Positions 45,579 to 55,643 of a stretch of 64,000 nucleotides of DNA are shown piece after piece (position 1 is the stretch's first letter; each line of letters opens with the position of its first letter). The notes under the pieces are model-generated. The model ran no database searches. It was not told where the DNA came from and saw only the letters and a list, made by a program, of their open reading frames with translations. The translations under genes and the position numbers were made by a program. Source of the DNA: Burkholderiales bacterium (GTDB lineage Bacteria > Pseudomonadota > Gammaproteobacteria > Burkholderiales > Burkholderiaceae_C); the NCBI GenBank assembly GCA_021414305.1, contig JAIOOS010000029.1, positions 124,001 to 188,000 of the forward strand. The letters run 5' to 3'.

Positions 45579-46174
45579 GCGCGGTGCTTCCGGGCGGCGC
45601 TGCCGCCACGCCACGCGGCCCCGCCGGCAGCGTCAGCCAGCCCATCCTCGCCCCGAACCTCGCCTCTGCAACCCAGCGGCTCGAAGCGTCGCGGGCACGC
45701 CTGCGGTCGGCCCTGATGACGATCGCGCATCCGCCGGCCAAGCCTTCGCTGCTCGACGACCTCAAGCTCGGCACTTTCGGCACGCAGATCTTCGACCGGT
45801 TGAAAGCATTGCCGGGTGCCGCCCTCGCCCTCGAGATCCTCGAGCACTGGTGGGCCGAGCATCCGCTGCACGCCGCCGGCGCGCTCGCCGAGCAGGCGTC
45901 GCGCCGCTACATCGGACCCTTCGCGAAGAAGAATCCGCTGGCCATCATCGTCGGCGGCGTCGTCCTGGGCGTGCTGCTGGCGTTCTCCAAGCCGTGGCGC
46001 TGGCTGCTCCGCCCTGCCCTGTTCGCCGGCCTGTTGCCGCAGCTCGCTTCGCAAACCCTCAAGCGCCTGCCTCTGGACTCGTGGCTGCGCATGCTTTCCA
46101 GCCTCACCGCGAAGAGGCCCGCCGCCAAGGCAGGTGCCGGTCCGCAGGCATCTCCCTTGCCAAAGGATTCCTGA
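45575..46174 (+). CDS. Hypothetical membrane-associated protein, third gene of the YqjDE-like cluster
   Basis: 199 residues. The soluble N-terminal part has RLEASRARLRSALM and Pro stretches; a WWAEHPLHAAGALAEQASRR segment and a hydrophobic helix (about 124-140, NPLAIIVGGVVLGVLLAF) precede a second weak one (about 144-158). The tail is basic. I recognise no family with certainty; the position suits YqjK. Start overlaps the previous stop as ATGA. Followed by a strong terminator. Confidence 0.7.
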   Translation: MSAVLPGGAAATPRGPAGSVSQPILAPNLASATQRLEASRARLRSALMTIAHPPAKPSLLDDLKLGTFGTQIFDRLKALPGAALALEILEHWWAEHPLHAAGALAEQASRRYIGPFAKKNPLAIIVGGVVLGVLLAFSKPWRWLLRPALFAGLLPQLASQTLKRLPLDSWLRMLSSLTAKRPAAKAGAGPQASPLPKDS

Positions 46175-46247
46175 CGATTACCTCCCAACGGCCCCTTGCC
46201 GACCCGCCCGCGCGGATCTCGGCCGGTCTCCCTCCGTGGGGTCTTGA

Positions 46248-46275
46248 AAACGCGCTTCGGCGCGTTTCTTTTTTT
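46248..46275 (+). terminator. Rho-independent terminator with UUCG loop
   Basis: Eight-base-pair stem AAACGCGC / GCGCGTTT closed by a TTCG tetraloop, then C and seven T. It ends the DUF883/YqjE-like operon, 74 nt past the last stop codon, and isolates the glucan synthase unit. Confidence 0.9.
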
Positions 46276-46379
46276 CCTCGGCCTTGCCAGGCAGCGCTCT
46301 GGTCCGCATCTTGCTGGATCAGACGGCTCCTACAACGGTGGGTCAACCCGACCGACAGACCGTGAGAGGGTCGCTTCCT

Positions 46380-46676
46380 ATGATTCCGTCAATGTCCCTG
46401 TTCAGCGATCTGACTCCCCAAGCCGCTGGCCACGGCGCAGCTCCGGCGCGGCGCCGCCCGATCTGGGCCACCTCGGCGATCGATGGCGCAGCCGACACCT
46501 CGCCGATGGATCTTTCCACGCTCGGCGCTCATGTCGACCGCTGCAATGGCTCGCGCGAGAGGATGTTCGGCCTGCGCTGTGCCGCCGATGCCTTGTCCGG
46601 CTTTCTCGCGCCACGGGTGGTGACCACGCTGGTCGCCCTCGCCATCGTTTTCGGGGTGGGTTCGCTCCTCGTCTGA
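46380..46676 (+). CDS. Small tail-anchored-like membrane protein before the glucan synthase
   Basis: 98 residues. The body is hydrophilic (about 1-72, with an RRRPIWATSAIDG patch and Cys near 55 and 67), ending in a hydrophobic helix VVTTLVALAIVFGVGSLLV at the C-terminus with only about one residue after it. An alternative ATG at 46392 removes four residues. It lies 7 bp upstream of the 2872-residue cyclic glucan synthase, on the same strand, suggesting a shared transcript. I recognise no family. It may be an accessory or assembly factor, but only its position supports this. Confidence 0.6.
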   Translation: MIPSMSLFSDLTPQAAGHGAAPARRRPIWATSAIDGAADTSPMDLSTLGAHVDRCNGSRERMFGLRCAADALSGFLAPRVVTTLVALAIVFGVGSLLV

Positions 46677-46683
46677 TCCCGCC

Positions 46684-49600
46684 ATGGCGGCGACCGAACT
46701 GCTGCGGCTGGTGCCCGATGCGCCGCCGGCGGTAGGAGCGATCCTCGACCCGGCTCGCGGTCCGCTCGAGCGTCCCAACCGCTCGGAGATCTTCGGCCCC
46801 GAGCGCTTCGCCCAGCACGGGCGCAGCCTCGGCGACACCCATGCGGCGCGCTTCGCGGCCAAGGGATCGACCGCTTTCTTCCCGCGCCTGCGCGACAACA
46901 TCCGCATCCTGCGCGAGGCGCACCGCTACATCGGCCGGCAGGCCACGACCGGCTACGACGTCAGCCCGGCGGCCGAATGGCTGCTCGACAACTTCCACCT
47001 GATCGAAGCGCAGCTGCGCGAGATCAACGACGGCCTGCCGCGACGCTATTTCCGCGACCTGCCGGTCCTGCAGGACGAGCCGCTGGTCGGCCTGCCCCGT
47101 GTCTACGGCGTCGCCTGGGCGTTCGTCGCCCACACCGACAGCGCCTTCGACGAAGAGCTGCTGGTCCACTTCCTGAAGGCCTACCAGGAGGCGCGCGAGC
47201 TGACGCTCGGCGAGCTCTGGGCGCTGCCGACGACGGTGCGCGTGGTCCTGATCGAGAACCTGCGCCGGCTGGCCGAACGGGTCGCCGCGAACAAGGCGGC
47301 GCGCGAGGTCGCGAACCTGTGCTCGGACCGCCTCGAGGCCTACCCCCCCGAGCAGCTCGACGCCGTGCTCGGCCTGCTCAACCGGCGCGGCGTCGGCGAG
47401 ACCTTCCTGGCGCAGATGGCGCAGCGACTGCAGGATCCGCGAACCCCGGCCGAGCAGGCGGCGCGCGAGTGGCTGGGGCGGGTCGCGCCGCACCTGGCCG
47501 AGATCCAGACTCGCCTGCCGGCGGCACAGGCCGCCGACAACCTGAGCGTCGGCAACGCGATCACCTCGCTGCGCTCGATCGGCGACGCCGACTGGCCCGA
47601 CATCGTCAGCCAGACCAGCGTGCTGATGCAGCTGATGCTGCGCTCGCCCGCGTTCGCCGCCGAGCGCGACGACACCCGCGACCGGAGCCTGCACGCGATC
47701 GAGAAGCTCGCCAAGAAAAGCGGCAGGAGCGAGCGCGCCGTCGCCGAGACGCTGCTCGGCCTGATGGACGCGGCCGACGCCGCTCCGGCCGGCAGCGACG
47801 ACGATCCGCGCAGCGTCGCCGCGTACTGGCTGCTCGGTCCGGGCCAGGCGACGATGCTGCCGGCGATCGGCCTGCCCCAAAGCCACGCCTGGGAACGCCA
47901 CGCGCGCCTGCGCGGCCTCGCCTTGCCCGCCTACCTGGGTGCGGTCGCGCTCGCCACCGGCGCGATCGTCGCCTGGCTGCTGCTGCGCCACAGCGCGGCG
48001 CTCGCACCGGGGGTCGCGCCATGGCTCGGCGGGCTCGCCGCGGCGCTGATGCTCCTGCCAGCGTCCGAGGCCGCGGTCGCCGTCATCAACCGGCTGATCA
48101 GCGAATCGGCGCGGCCGAGTCATCTGCCGCGGCTCGCGTTCCTCGCCGGCCTGCCGCGCGAGCACCGGCCGATGGTCGTCATCCCGGCGATGCTGCTCGG
48201 GCCCGAGTCGGGTGCGGCGCTCGCCCATCAGCTGCAGCTCCACTACCTCGCCAATCCGGAGAACGGCGTGCAGTTCGCGCTGCTCAGTGACTGGGCCGAC
48301 GCGCCGCAGCAGCATGCCCCCGAGGACGCCGCGCTGCTCGACGCGGCCGTGCAGGCGATCGAGCGGCTGAACGCGCTCTACCCGGTCGGCGAGGGCGAAG
48401 CGCCGCGCTTCCTTCTCCTGCACCGCGAGCGAACCTTCTCCGAATCGGAGCAGCGCTGGATCGGCTGGGAGCGAAAGCGAGGCAAGCTCGAGCAGCTGCT
48501 CGCGATGCTGGCCGAAGGAACGGCCTCGCCGTATGTGGATCTCGGCCGGGTTTCGCGGGTCGAGCCCGGCGTGCGCTACGTGCTGACGCTCGACAGCGAC
48601 ACCCGGCTTCCGCCCGGACGCCTGCGCGACCTGGTCGGCGTGGCCGCGCATCCGCACAACCGGCCGCGGCTCTCGGCCGATGGGCGCCGGGTCGATCGCG
48701 GCTACGGCATCCTGCAGCCTCACGTCGCCACGCCCCTGTGCGCGCCCGAGGAAGTGACGCTCTACCACTGGCTGTTTTCCGGCCAGAGCGGCATCGATCC
48801 GTACAGCATCGCCAGCTCCGAGGTCTACCAGGACCTGTTCGGCGAAGGCACCTTCACCGGCAAGGGCCTGCTCGACGTCCAGGCCGTGCACGCCGTGCTC
48901 GGCGGGCGCCTGCCGCCGAGCCAGGTGCTGAGCCACGACCTGCTCGAGGGCTCGCTCGCGCGCTGCGCCGCGGTGACCGACGTCTCGATCATGGAGGACG
49001 CGCCGTTCCACGCCGACGTCGCCGCCTCGCGGGTGCACCGCTGGACCCGCGGCGACTGGCAGCTGCTGCCGATCCTGCTGCGCCCGGGCCGCTACCCGCT
49101 GCGCGCGATCAACCGCTGGAAGATGATCGACAACCTGCGCCGCTCGCTGGTCGCGCCGGCGTCGATGGCGCTGCTCGCGCTCGCGCTGGCGACGACCGTG
49201 GTGTCGCCCTGGGCGGTGCTGGCGCTGATCGGCCTGGCGTTCACCGCCGGCCCGCTGATGGGCACGATCGCCGGCTTCTGGCCGAGCCGGGACGACGTCG
49301 CCCGAGCCCACTTCTATCGCCAGTGGCTCGCCGACCTGGCGCGGGTTCTGCTCAGCGGCGCCTGGCTGCTCGCGCAGCTGATGCAGCTCGCCCTGATGGC
49401 GGTGGACGCGATCGTGCGCGCCGTCTGGCGCACCGCGGTGAGCCGTCGCCACCTGCTCGAGTGGACCACCGCCGCGGCGGCCCAGGCGTCGGCCTCGACC
49501 GACCTGCCGACCCTGGCGCGCAAGCACTGGGGCGTGCCCCTCGCCGCGGCCGTGCTGTGGGGGCTGCTCGCCGCCTTTCGCGCGCCCCATCCACTCTTCG

Positions 49601-52600
49601 CCACCGTGCTCTGCGTCGCCTGGGCGCTCTCGCCGGTGTGGAGCTGGTGGGTCAGCCGGCCGCGCCCGCAGCGCCGCGCCGACGCGCTGTCGCCGACCGA
49701 TCGCGACTACCTCGCCGCGGTCGCGCGCGACACCTGGCGCCTGTTCGAGCGCTGCGTGGTCCCGGGCGACCACGACCTGCCGCCCGACAACCTGCAGACC
49801 GCGCCGCACGACATGGTCGCGCACCGCACCTCGCCGACCAACATCGGCCTGTACCTGCTCGCCACCGTCTGCGCGCGCGAGTTCGGCTGGATCGGCCGCA
49901 ACGACACGATCTCCCGGCTCGAGGCGACGCTCGCCGGCCTGCAGGCCCTGCCCCGGCACCGCGGGCACTTCCTCAACTGGTACGACACCGAGCGGGCGCA
50001 GGCGCTGCTGCCGCAATACGTCTCCACGGTCGACAGCGGCAATCTCTGCATGCACCTGCTCGCGGTCGCGCAGGCCTGCCTCGAGCTCGCCGGGTCGCGC
50101 CGCGACGACTCGGCGCTGCGGCGCGAGCTGAGCGCGGCGAAGGCACGCATCGGCGCCTTGCGAGCGGCGAGCGACAAGGCGCTGCCCGCGGCCGACGCGC
50201 TGGCGTCGCTGCTCGAAGGCGACGATCCGCTCACGCGGCTCGCGGCCGACCCGGCAGGCGCCGAGCAGCAGCTGGCCGCGGCCGAGGTCGAGCTCGCCGC
50301 CTGGATTCCGCCGCTCGCGGCCGATGCGCCGGTCACGGTCGCGCACCGGCTCGCCTGGGCGGTGGCCGATGCCATCGCGACCTTGCGCTCGGCGCGACTC
50401 GACCTCGCCGGCGACGACGACGCCGAGGCGCGCCTGCGCGCCGTCGTCGCGACCTGCCAGCGGCTGGCGCGCGAGCCCGACTTCGAGTTCCTCTATCACC
50501 GCAAGCGCCGCCTCTTCCACATCGGCTTTCGCGTCGCCGAGCACCAGCTCGACGCCGGTTTCTACGACCTGCTCGCGTCCGAGGCGCGCGCCACCAGCCT
50601 CTGGGCGATCGCCAAGGGCGACGTCCCGGCCGCGCACTGGGCGGCGCTCGGCCGGCCGTTCTTCGCAGCCGGCGACCTGGCCGGCCTGCGCTCCTGGTCG
50701 GGCTCGATGTTCGAGTATCTGATGCCGACGCTGGTGCTCGACGAGCCGCACGGCAGCGTTCTCCATTCGGCCGCGCGGGCGGCGGTGCAAGAGCAGATCG
50801 ACTTCGGCCGCCGCCATCACGTGCCCTGGGGCATCTCCGAATCGGCCTACGCGGGCAGCGACCACACCCTCGCCTATCAGTACGCACCGCAGGGCATTCC
50901 GTCCCTGGCGCTGCGCCGCACGCCGATCGACGAGCTGGTGGTCGCCCCGTATGCGACGGCGCTGGCGGCGCAGGTCGCACCGCATCGCGCCGCCGCCAAC
51001 CTGCGCCGCCTCGAGCGGATCCGGGCGCGCGGCCGCTACGGCTTCATCGAGGCGCTCGACTACACGCCGGCGCGCCAGTCGGGCACCGAAGGCGTCGCCC
51101 GGGTCGAGACCTTCATGGCACACCACCAGGGCATGAGCGTGGTCGCGCTCGCCAACGTGCTGCTGGCGGGCGCGCCGCGCCGCTGGGGCATGCGCGATCC
51201 GCGCATCGAAGCGGTGGCGTCGCTGCTGCACGAGCGCGCGCCGCGCGAGGTCACGGTGCTGCACGAAGCGCCCGCGAGCTCGGCGCCGGGCGCGCTGCAG
51301 AAGCGCGGCCCGGGCGTGCTGCGCGACGTCCTGCCCGGCATGGCGGCGATCGAGCCGACCCATCTGCTCTCGAACGGCCGCTACGCCGTCATGCTGCGCG
51401 CCAATGGCGCCGGCAGCAGCCGCTGGGGCCGCGACATGATCACGCGCTCGCGCGACGACGCCTTGCGCGACGCCTACGGCAGCTTCTTCCATCTGCGCTG
51501 GGACCGGCAGCCGCGGGCGGTCTCGCTGACCCAGCATCCGGCGCCGGACCGCGCAGCGCACTATCACGCCAGCTTCCATGCCGACCGCGCCTGGTTCGGC
51601 GCGAGCTGGCCGGAGGTGGACGCCGAGACCACGGTCTGGGTCAGCCCCGAGGACGACATCGAGTTCCGGCGCGTCGTCCTGCGCAACAAGGGCGACCGGA
51701 CGCTCGACCTCGAGCTGATGTCGGCGTTCGAGGTCTCGCTCGCCGACGCCCGCGCCGACGAGGCGCATCCGGCCTTCCAGAACCTGTTCGTCGGCGCCGA
51801 GTGGCAGGCCGGCCACCAGGCGCTGGTGTTCGAGCGCACGCCGCGACTGGCGCACGACAAGAGCGTGCTCGCGGCGCACTTCATTGCCGAGGCCGAGCCG
51901 CCTGTCGCCGGCCTCAGGCTGCAGGTCGACCGGCAGCGCTGGCTCGGCCGCAACCGCGGCGCCAGCCATCCGCTCGCCTCCTTCGATGAGCCTCCGGCAG
52001 CGACCGATGGCGGGGAAAGCGCGCCGCTGGACACCGGCCTCGACCCGGTCGCGGCGTTCGCGCTGCGCCTCGAGATCGCCCCCGGCGGCCAGGCGCGCGT
52101 CACCTTCTGCACCGCGGCGGCGAACAGCCGGGCGACCCTGCGCGCGGTGATCGACAAGTACCGCCAGCCGAGCAACGTCGAGCGCGCCTCGATGATGTCG
52201 GCCACGCTCGCCGGCATCCGCCTGCGCGAGATGCGGATCGGCGCCGAGACCTTCGCCGCGATCCAGACCCTGAGCACCCTGCTCGCCCTGACGCTGACCC
52301 GGCCGCACGCGCTGCGCGCCGAGGCGAGCGAGGTCTGCGACCGGCGCCTGCTCTGGCGCTTCGGCATCTCCGGCGACCGGCCGATCGTCCTCGTCTCCGC
52401 CGGCGTCGACCAGGGCCTGGGCCTGCTGCGCTCGCTGGCGCAGGCGCTGCGCCTCTGGGCGTGGGGCGGCGTCGCCTGCGATTTCGTCGTCGTCAACCAC
52501 GAGCCGACGTCCTACCTCATGGAAGTCGCCCGGCAGATCGGCGCGCTGCGCGAGGCGCATGTCGCCGCCTGCAATGCCCAGCCCTGCGCCGCCGAGACGG

Positions 52601-55302
52601 GCTTCTTCATCCTCGCCGCCAGCGACCTGCACGGCGACGAGCTCTCGACCCTGCGCGCCCTGGCCCGGGTGCGCCTCAACGCCGACGGCCGGCCGCTCTG
52701 GCATCACGTGCAGGAGCTGGTCGAGGAGCACGACCACGCCCTCGAGGACCGCCAGGCAATCTCCTCGGCCTCGCTGCCCGCCGACATGGGCTCGGAGATC
52801 GTGCCGCAGGCGCCCGCGGGCGAGTTCGCCCAGACCAGCGGCGAGTTCCGCTTCGACGTCACCGCCCTGATCCGGCCGGCGCGGCCCTGGGTCAACGTGC
52901 TGGCCAATCCCGTGTTCGGCGCGCAGCTGAGCGAAGCCGGCGGCGGCTACAGCTGGGCGCTGAACAGCCGGCTCAACATGCTGACGCCATGGTCGAACGA
53001 TCCGGTCGCCGACCCGCCCGGAGAATGGTTCCTGCTCCAGGACACGCGAACGATGCGAGCCTGGAGCGTGACGCCTTCGACCGCCGGCGACAACCGCGCC
53101 GAATACCGGGTCTCGCACGGCCAGGGGCACAGCACGATCAGCCATCGCCACGGCTCGCTCGACGTCAGCGTCTCCTGGTGCGTGGACCCCGACGCCGCGC
53201 TCAAGCAGGTGCGGCTGCGCCTGATCAACCGCGGCCACAAGACGCTCAATTTGCGCATCGTCGGCATCGCCGAATGGATCCTCGGCGCCAACCGCGCCGA
53301 TCGCGGCACCACGCTCACGAGCGTGGCGAGCCAGCGCGCCGCGGCGGGCGACGACAGCGGCGCCGCGGCGCAGGCCGACGACGGGCGCGGCGACGACCTG
53401 CGCATGACGACGCTGTTCTGCACCCAGCGCGACCGTTCCGGCGGCTTCGGCGGCGGCACCGCCTTCTTCGGCCTCTCGGGCGACGCCGACGAGCTGACCG
53501 ACTGGACCTGCGACCGGCGCGAGTCGTTCGACGCGCGCGGCCGCCTGGTCATCCCCGACCAGTACGGCCAGGCGAGCGGCGGCGGCCTCGACCCGTGCGC
53601 GGCGATCGCGACCCGGATCGCGCTGCGCGCCGGCGACACGATGGAGCGCACCTTCCTGCTCGGCTGGGCGCCGAGCCCGGAAGGCGCGCAGGCGCTGGCC
53701 GCCAGCGCGGCGCGGGTCTCGCCGCTGAAGCGCAAGCTCGCGGTCCGCGACCGCTGGGACGAGCTGCTCGACGCCACGGTCGTCCGCACGCCCGACCCGC
53801 TGTTCGACGCCATGGTCAACCGCTGGCTGCTCTACCAGACCGTTGCCTGCCGTCTCTGGGCCAAGGCCGGCTTCTACCAGGCGGGCGGCGCCTACGGCTA
53901 CCGCGACCAGCTGCAGGACTCGATGGCGCTCGCCTGGGCCGCGCCCGACATGCTGCGCCGGCAGATCCTGCTCGCCGCTTCGCGCCAGTTTCCCGAAGGC
54001 GACGTTCAGCACTGGTGGCACGCGCCCACCGGCGCCGGCGTGCGCACCCATTTCTCCGACGACCTGCTCTGGCTGCCGCACGCCGCCTTGCGCTACACCG
54101 TGGCCACCGGCGACACCGGCGTGCTCGACGAAAGCGTGCCCTTCCTCGAAGGCATGGCGGTGCCGCCCGGCGCCGAGGACGCGTACTACGCGCCCGGCAT
54201 CGGCGCCGAGAGCGCGAGCGTCTACGAGCACTGCGCGCGGACGATCGACCGCAGCCTCACCGCCGGCGCGCACGGGCTGCCGCTGATGGGCACTGGCGAC
54301 TGGAACGACGGCATGAACCGGGTCGGCCACGAAGGCCGGGGCGAATCGGTGTGGCTCGCCTGGTTCGTGGTCGACATCGTCGAGCGCTTCGCCCCGGTCG
54401 CCGAGGGCCGCGGCGAGACGGCGCGCGCGGCCACCTGGCGCGACGCCGCTCGCGGCTGGCGCCACGCGCTCGAGGAGGCCGGCTGGGACGGCGAGTGGTA
54501 CCGGCGCGCCTTCTTCGACGACGGCACGCCGCTCGGCTCGGCCACGAACGAGGAAGGCCGGATCGACCTGATCGCCCAGGCGTGGGCGGTGCTCTCGAGG
54601 GCCGCGCCCGAGGCGCACCAGCGCCAGGCGATGGCTTCGCTCGAGGCGCAGCTCGTCGACCCCGAAGCCGGCCTGCTTCGCCTGCTCGACCCGCCGCTGC
54701 GCAACGCGCAACCGAGCGCCGGCTACATCCAGGCCTATCCGCCCGGCGTGCGCGAGAACGGCGGCCAGTATTCGCACGCCGGCGTGTGGGCGCTGATGGC
54801 GCAGGCGCAGCGCGGCGACGGCGACGCCGCCTACCGCTACTTCGGCTATCTCAGCCCCGCGCATCGCTCGCGCCACCCCGGGCGCGGGCCGGCGTATGCG
54901 ATCGAGCCCTACGTGATGGCCGGCGACGTCTACAGCGCGCCGCCGTATGTCGGCCGCGGCGGCTGGAGCTGGTACACCGGCTCGGCGGCGTGGCTGCATC
55001 GCGCCGCGATCGAGTCGATGTTCGGCCTCGTCCAGCACGGCGACGAGATCGAGTTCCGGCCCTGCCTGCCCAGCGCATGGAACGAGGTGGAGATCGTCCT
55101 CACGCGCGCCGGCAAGAAGCTGCAGGTGGTGTTCGCACGGACCGCCCCGGCAGCGCTGCCCGCCGGCGCGCTCGCGCTGCGGCCGGGCGAGCGTCTTCGC
55201 TGGTCGGCGCTGCCGCCTGCGGCCGCTTATCGAATGCTTCTCGGCCCGGCGTCGGCTCCCTCGGCCGACGACGCCGAAAGCGCGCTGCTACGGGTCGGCT
55301 GA
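46684..55302 (+). CDS. ndvB: Cyclic beta-1,2-glucan synthase (NdvB/ChvB-type)
   Basis: 2872 residues, the usual size of NdvB (about 2830). It initiates, elongates, cyclises and trims cyclic beta-1,2-glucan, used in periplasmic osmoadaptation. Helices near 415-470 precede the GT84 glycosyltransferase (about 485-820) with VLTLDSDTRLPPG (DxD near 637), GEGTFTGKGLLDV and VHRWTRGDWQ. More helices follow at about 823-870, 881-917 and 949-992. A cytosolic or membrane-proximal transglycosylation domain (about 1000-1500; GH189-like) has HHVPWGISESAYAGSD. Two beta-sandwich regions (from about 1579 and 2140) and a C-terminal GH94 phosphorylase domain (about 2370-2800, GTGDWNDGMNRVG) set chain length. 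Single open frame, no interruption. Confidence 0.93.
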   Translation: MAATELLRLVPDAPPAVGAILDPARGPLERPNRSEIFGPERFAQHGRSLGDTHAARFAAKGSTAFFPRLRDNIRILREAHRYIGRQATTGYDVSPAAEWLLDNFHLIEAQLREINDGLPRRYFRDLPVLQDEPLVGLPRVYGVAWAFVAHTDSAFDEELLVHFLKAYQEARELTLGELWALPTTVRVVLIENLRRLAERVAANKAAREVANLCSDRLEAYPPEQLDAVLGLLNRRGVGETFLAQMAQRLQDPRTPAEQAAREWLGRVAPHLAEIQTRLPAAQAADNLSVGNAITSLRSIGDADWPDIVSQTSVLMQLMLRSPAFAAERDDTRDRSLHAIEKLAKKSGRSERAVAETLLGLMDAADAAPAGSDDDPRSVAAYWLLGPGQATMLPAIGLPQSHAWERHARLRGLALPAYLGAVALATGAIVAWLLLRHSAALAPGVAPWLGGLAAALMLLPASEAAVAVINRLISESARPSHLPRLAFLAGLPREHRPMVVIPAMLLGPESGAALAHQLQLHYLANPENGVQFALLSDWADAPQQHAPEDAALLDAAVQAIERLNALYPVGEGEAPRFLLLHRERTFSESEQRWIGWERKRGKLEQLLAMLAEGTASPYVDLGRVSRVEPGVRYVLTLDSDTRLPPGRLRDLVGVAAHPHNRPRLSADGRRVDRGYGILQPHVATPLCAPEEVTLYHWLFSGQSGIDPYSIASSEVYQDLFGEGTFTGKGLLDVQAVHAVLGGRLPPSQVLSHDLLEGSLARCAAVTDVSIMEDAPFHADVAASRVHRWTRGDWQLLPILLRPGRYPLRAINRWKMIDNLRRSLVAPASMALLALALATTVVSPWAVLALIGLAFTAGPLMGTIAGFWPSRDDVARAHFYRQWLADLARVLLSGAWLLAQLMQLALMAVDAIVRAVWRTAVSRRHLLEWTTAAAAQASASTDLPTLARKHWGVPLAAAVLWGLLAAFRAPHPLFATVLCVAWALSPVWSWWVSRPRPQRRADALSPTDRDYLAAVARDTWRLFERCVVPGDHDLPPDNLQTAPHDMVAHRTSPTNIGLYLLATVCAREFGWIGRNDTISRLEATLAGLQALPRHRGHFLNWYDTERAQALLPQYVSTVDSGNLCMHLLAVAQACLELAGSRRDDSALRRELSAAKARIGALRAASDKALPAADALASLLEGDDPLTRLAADPAGAEQQLAAAEVELAAWIPPLAADAPVTVAHRLAWAVADAIATLRSARLDLAGDDDAEARLRAVVATCQRLAREPDFEFLYHRKRRLFHIGFRVAEHQLDAGFYDLLASEARATSLWAIAKGDVPAAHWAALGRPFFAAGDLAGLRSWSGSMFEYLMPTLVLDEPHGSVLHSAARAAVQEQIDFGRRHHVPWGISESAYAGSDHTLAYQYAPQGIPSLALRRTPIDELVVAPYATALAAQVAPHRAAANLRRLERIRARGRYGFIEALDYTPARQSGTEGVARVETFMAHHQGMSVVALANVLLAGAPRRWGMRDPRIEAVASLLHERAPREVTVLHEAPASSAPGALQKRGPGVLRDVLPGMAAIEPTHLLSNGRYAVMLRANGAGSSRWGRDMITRSRDDALRDAYGSFFHLRWDRQPRAVSLTQHPAPDRAAHYHASFHADRAWFGASWPEVDAETTVWVSPEDDIEFRRVVLRNKGDRTLDLELMSAFEVSLADARADEAHPAFQNLFVGAEWQAGHQALVFERTPRLAHDKSVLAAHFIAEAEPPVAGLRLQVDRQRWLGRNRGASHPLASFDEPPAATDGGESAPLDTGLDPVAAFALRLEIAPGGQARVTFCTAAANSRATLRAVIDKYRQPSNVERASMMSATLAGIRLREMRIGAETFAAIQTLSTLLALTLTRPHALRAEASEVCDRRLLWRFGISGDRPIVLVSAGVDQGLGLLRSLAQALRLWAWGGVACDFVVVNHEPTSYLMEVARQIGALREAHVAACNAQPCAAETGFFILAASDLHGDELSTLRALARVRLNADGRPLWHHVQELVEEHDHALEDRQAISSASLPADMGSEIVPQAPAGEFAQTSGEFRFDVTALIRPARPWVNVLANPVFGAQLSEAGGGYSWALNSRLNMLTPWSNDPVADPPGEWFLLQDTRTMRAWSVTPSTAGDNRAEYRVSHGQGHSTISHRHGSLDVSVSWCVDPDAALKQVRLRLINRGHKTLNLRIVGIAEWILGANRADRGTTLTSVASQRAAAGDDSGAAAQADDGRGDDLRMTTLFCTQRDRSGGFGGGTAFFGLSGDADELTDWTCDRRESFDARGRLVIPDQYGQASGGGLDPCAAIATRIALRAGDTMERTFLLGWAPSPEGAQALAASAARVSPLKRKLAVRDRWDELLDATVVRTPDPLFDAMVNRWLLYQTVACRLWAKAGFYQAGGAYGYRDQLQDSMALAWAAPDMLRRQILLAASRQFPEGDVQHWWHAPTGAGVRTHFSDDLLWLPHAALRYTVATGDTGVLDESVPFLEGMAVPPGAEDAYYAPGIGAESASVYEHCARTIDRSLTAGAHGLPLMGTGDWNDGMNRVGHEGRGESVWLAWFVVDIVERFAPVAEGRGETARAATWRDAARGWRHALEEAGWDGEWYRRAFFDDGTPLGSATNEEGRIDLIAQAWAVLSRAAPEAHQRQAMASLEAQLVDPEAGLLRLLDPPLRNAQPSAGYIQAYPPGVRENGGQYSHAGVWALMAQAQRGDGDAAYRYFGYLSPAHRSRHPGRGPAYAIEPYVMAGDVYSAPPYVGRGGWSWYTGSAAWLHRAAIESMFGLVQHGDEIEFRPCLPSAWNEVEIVLTRAGKKLQVVFARTAPAALPAGALALRPGERLRWSALPPAAAYRMLLGPASAPSADDAESALLRVG

Positions 55303-55463
55303 GAGCCGACCGGGCCGCCGGCCCGCCGGTTGCTGTCCGTCTGTCCTACAGCGGCGCACGCGGCATTCCGATGGCCGCGGCGCGAGCGCCTGCCTAAAGT
55401 TCTCCCATCGAAATTCACAGCCGCACGGACCTTCGGGACCGGAACGGCGCAGGGAGAAACAAC

Positions 55464-55643
55464 ATGCTCAAGTGGGCCCTCATCTTCGCCATCATCGCCC
55501 TCATCGCCGGCGGCCTGGGCTTCACCGGCGTCGCCGCCGGCGCGGCCGGCATCGCCAAGATCCTGTTCGTCGTGTTCCTGGTGCTGTTCGTCGCCGTGCT
55601 GCTGTTCGCATTGCTCGGCGCCAAGGCGGTGGCCAGCAAATGA
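55464..55643 (+). CDS. DUF1328 small membrane protein (YtjA family)
   Basis: 59 residues made of two hydrophobic helices (MLKWALIFAIIALIAGGLGF, about 1-20, and ILFVVFLVLFVAVLLFALLG, about 33-52) with a GVAAGAAGIAK hinge. This matches DUF1328/YtjA, short inner-membrane proteins of unknown role. It has an AGGGAGA ribosome binding site. The 161 bp upstream (55303-55463) holds GC-rich DNA with a TAAAGT hexamer near 55395 as a possible -10. The stop overlaps the ferritin-like gene as ATGA. Confidence 0.9.
   Translation: MLKWALIFAIIALIAGGLGFTGVAAGAAGIAKILFVVFLVLFVAVLLFALLGAKAVASK

Noticed and set aside
46402..55038. 2878-residue open frame on the minus strand, opposite the glucan synthase
   Set aside because: Antisense shadow with Arg/Ala/Gly-rich composition and no domain; the plus strand carries clear GT84 and GH94 motifs.
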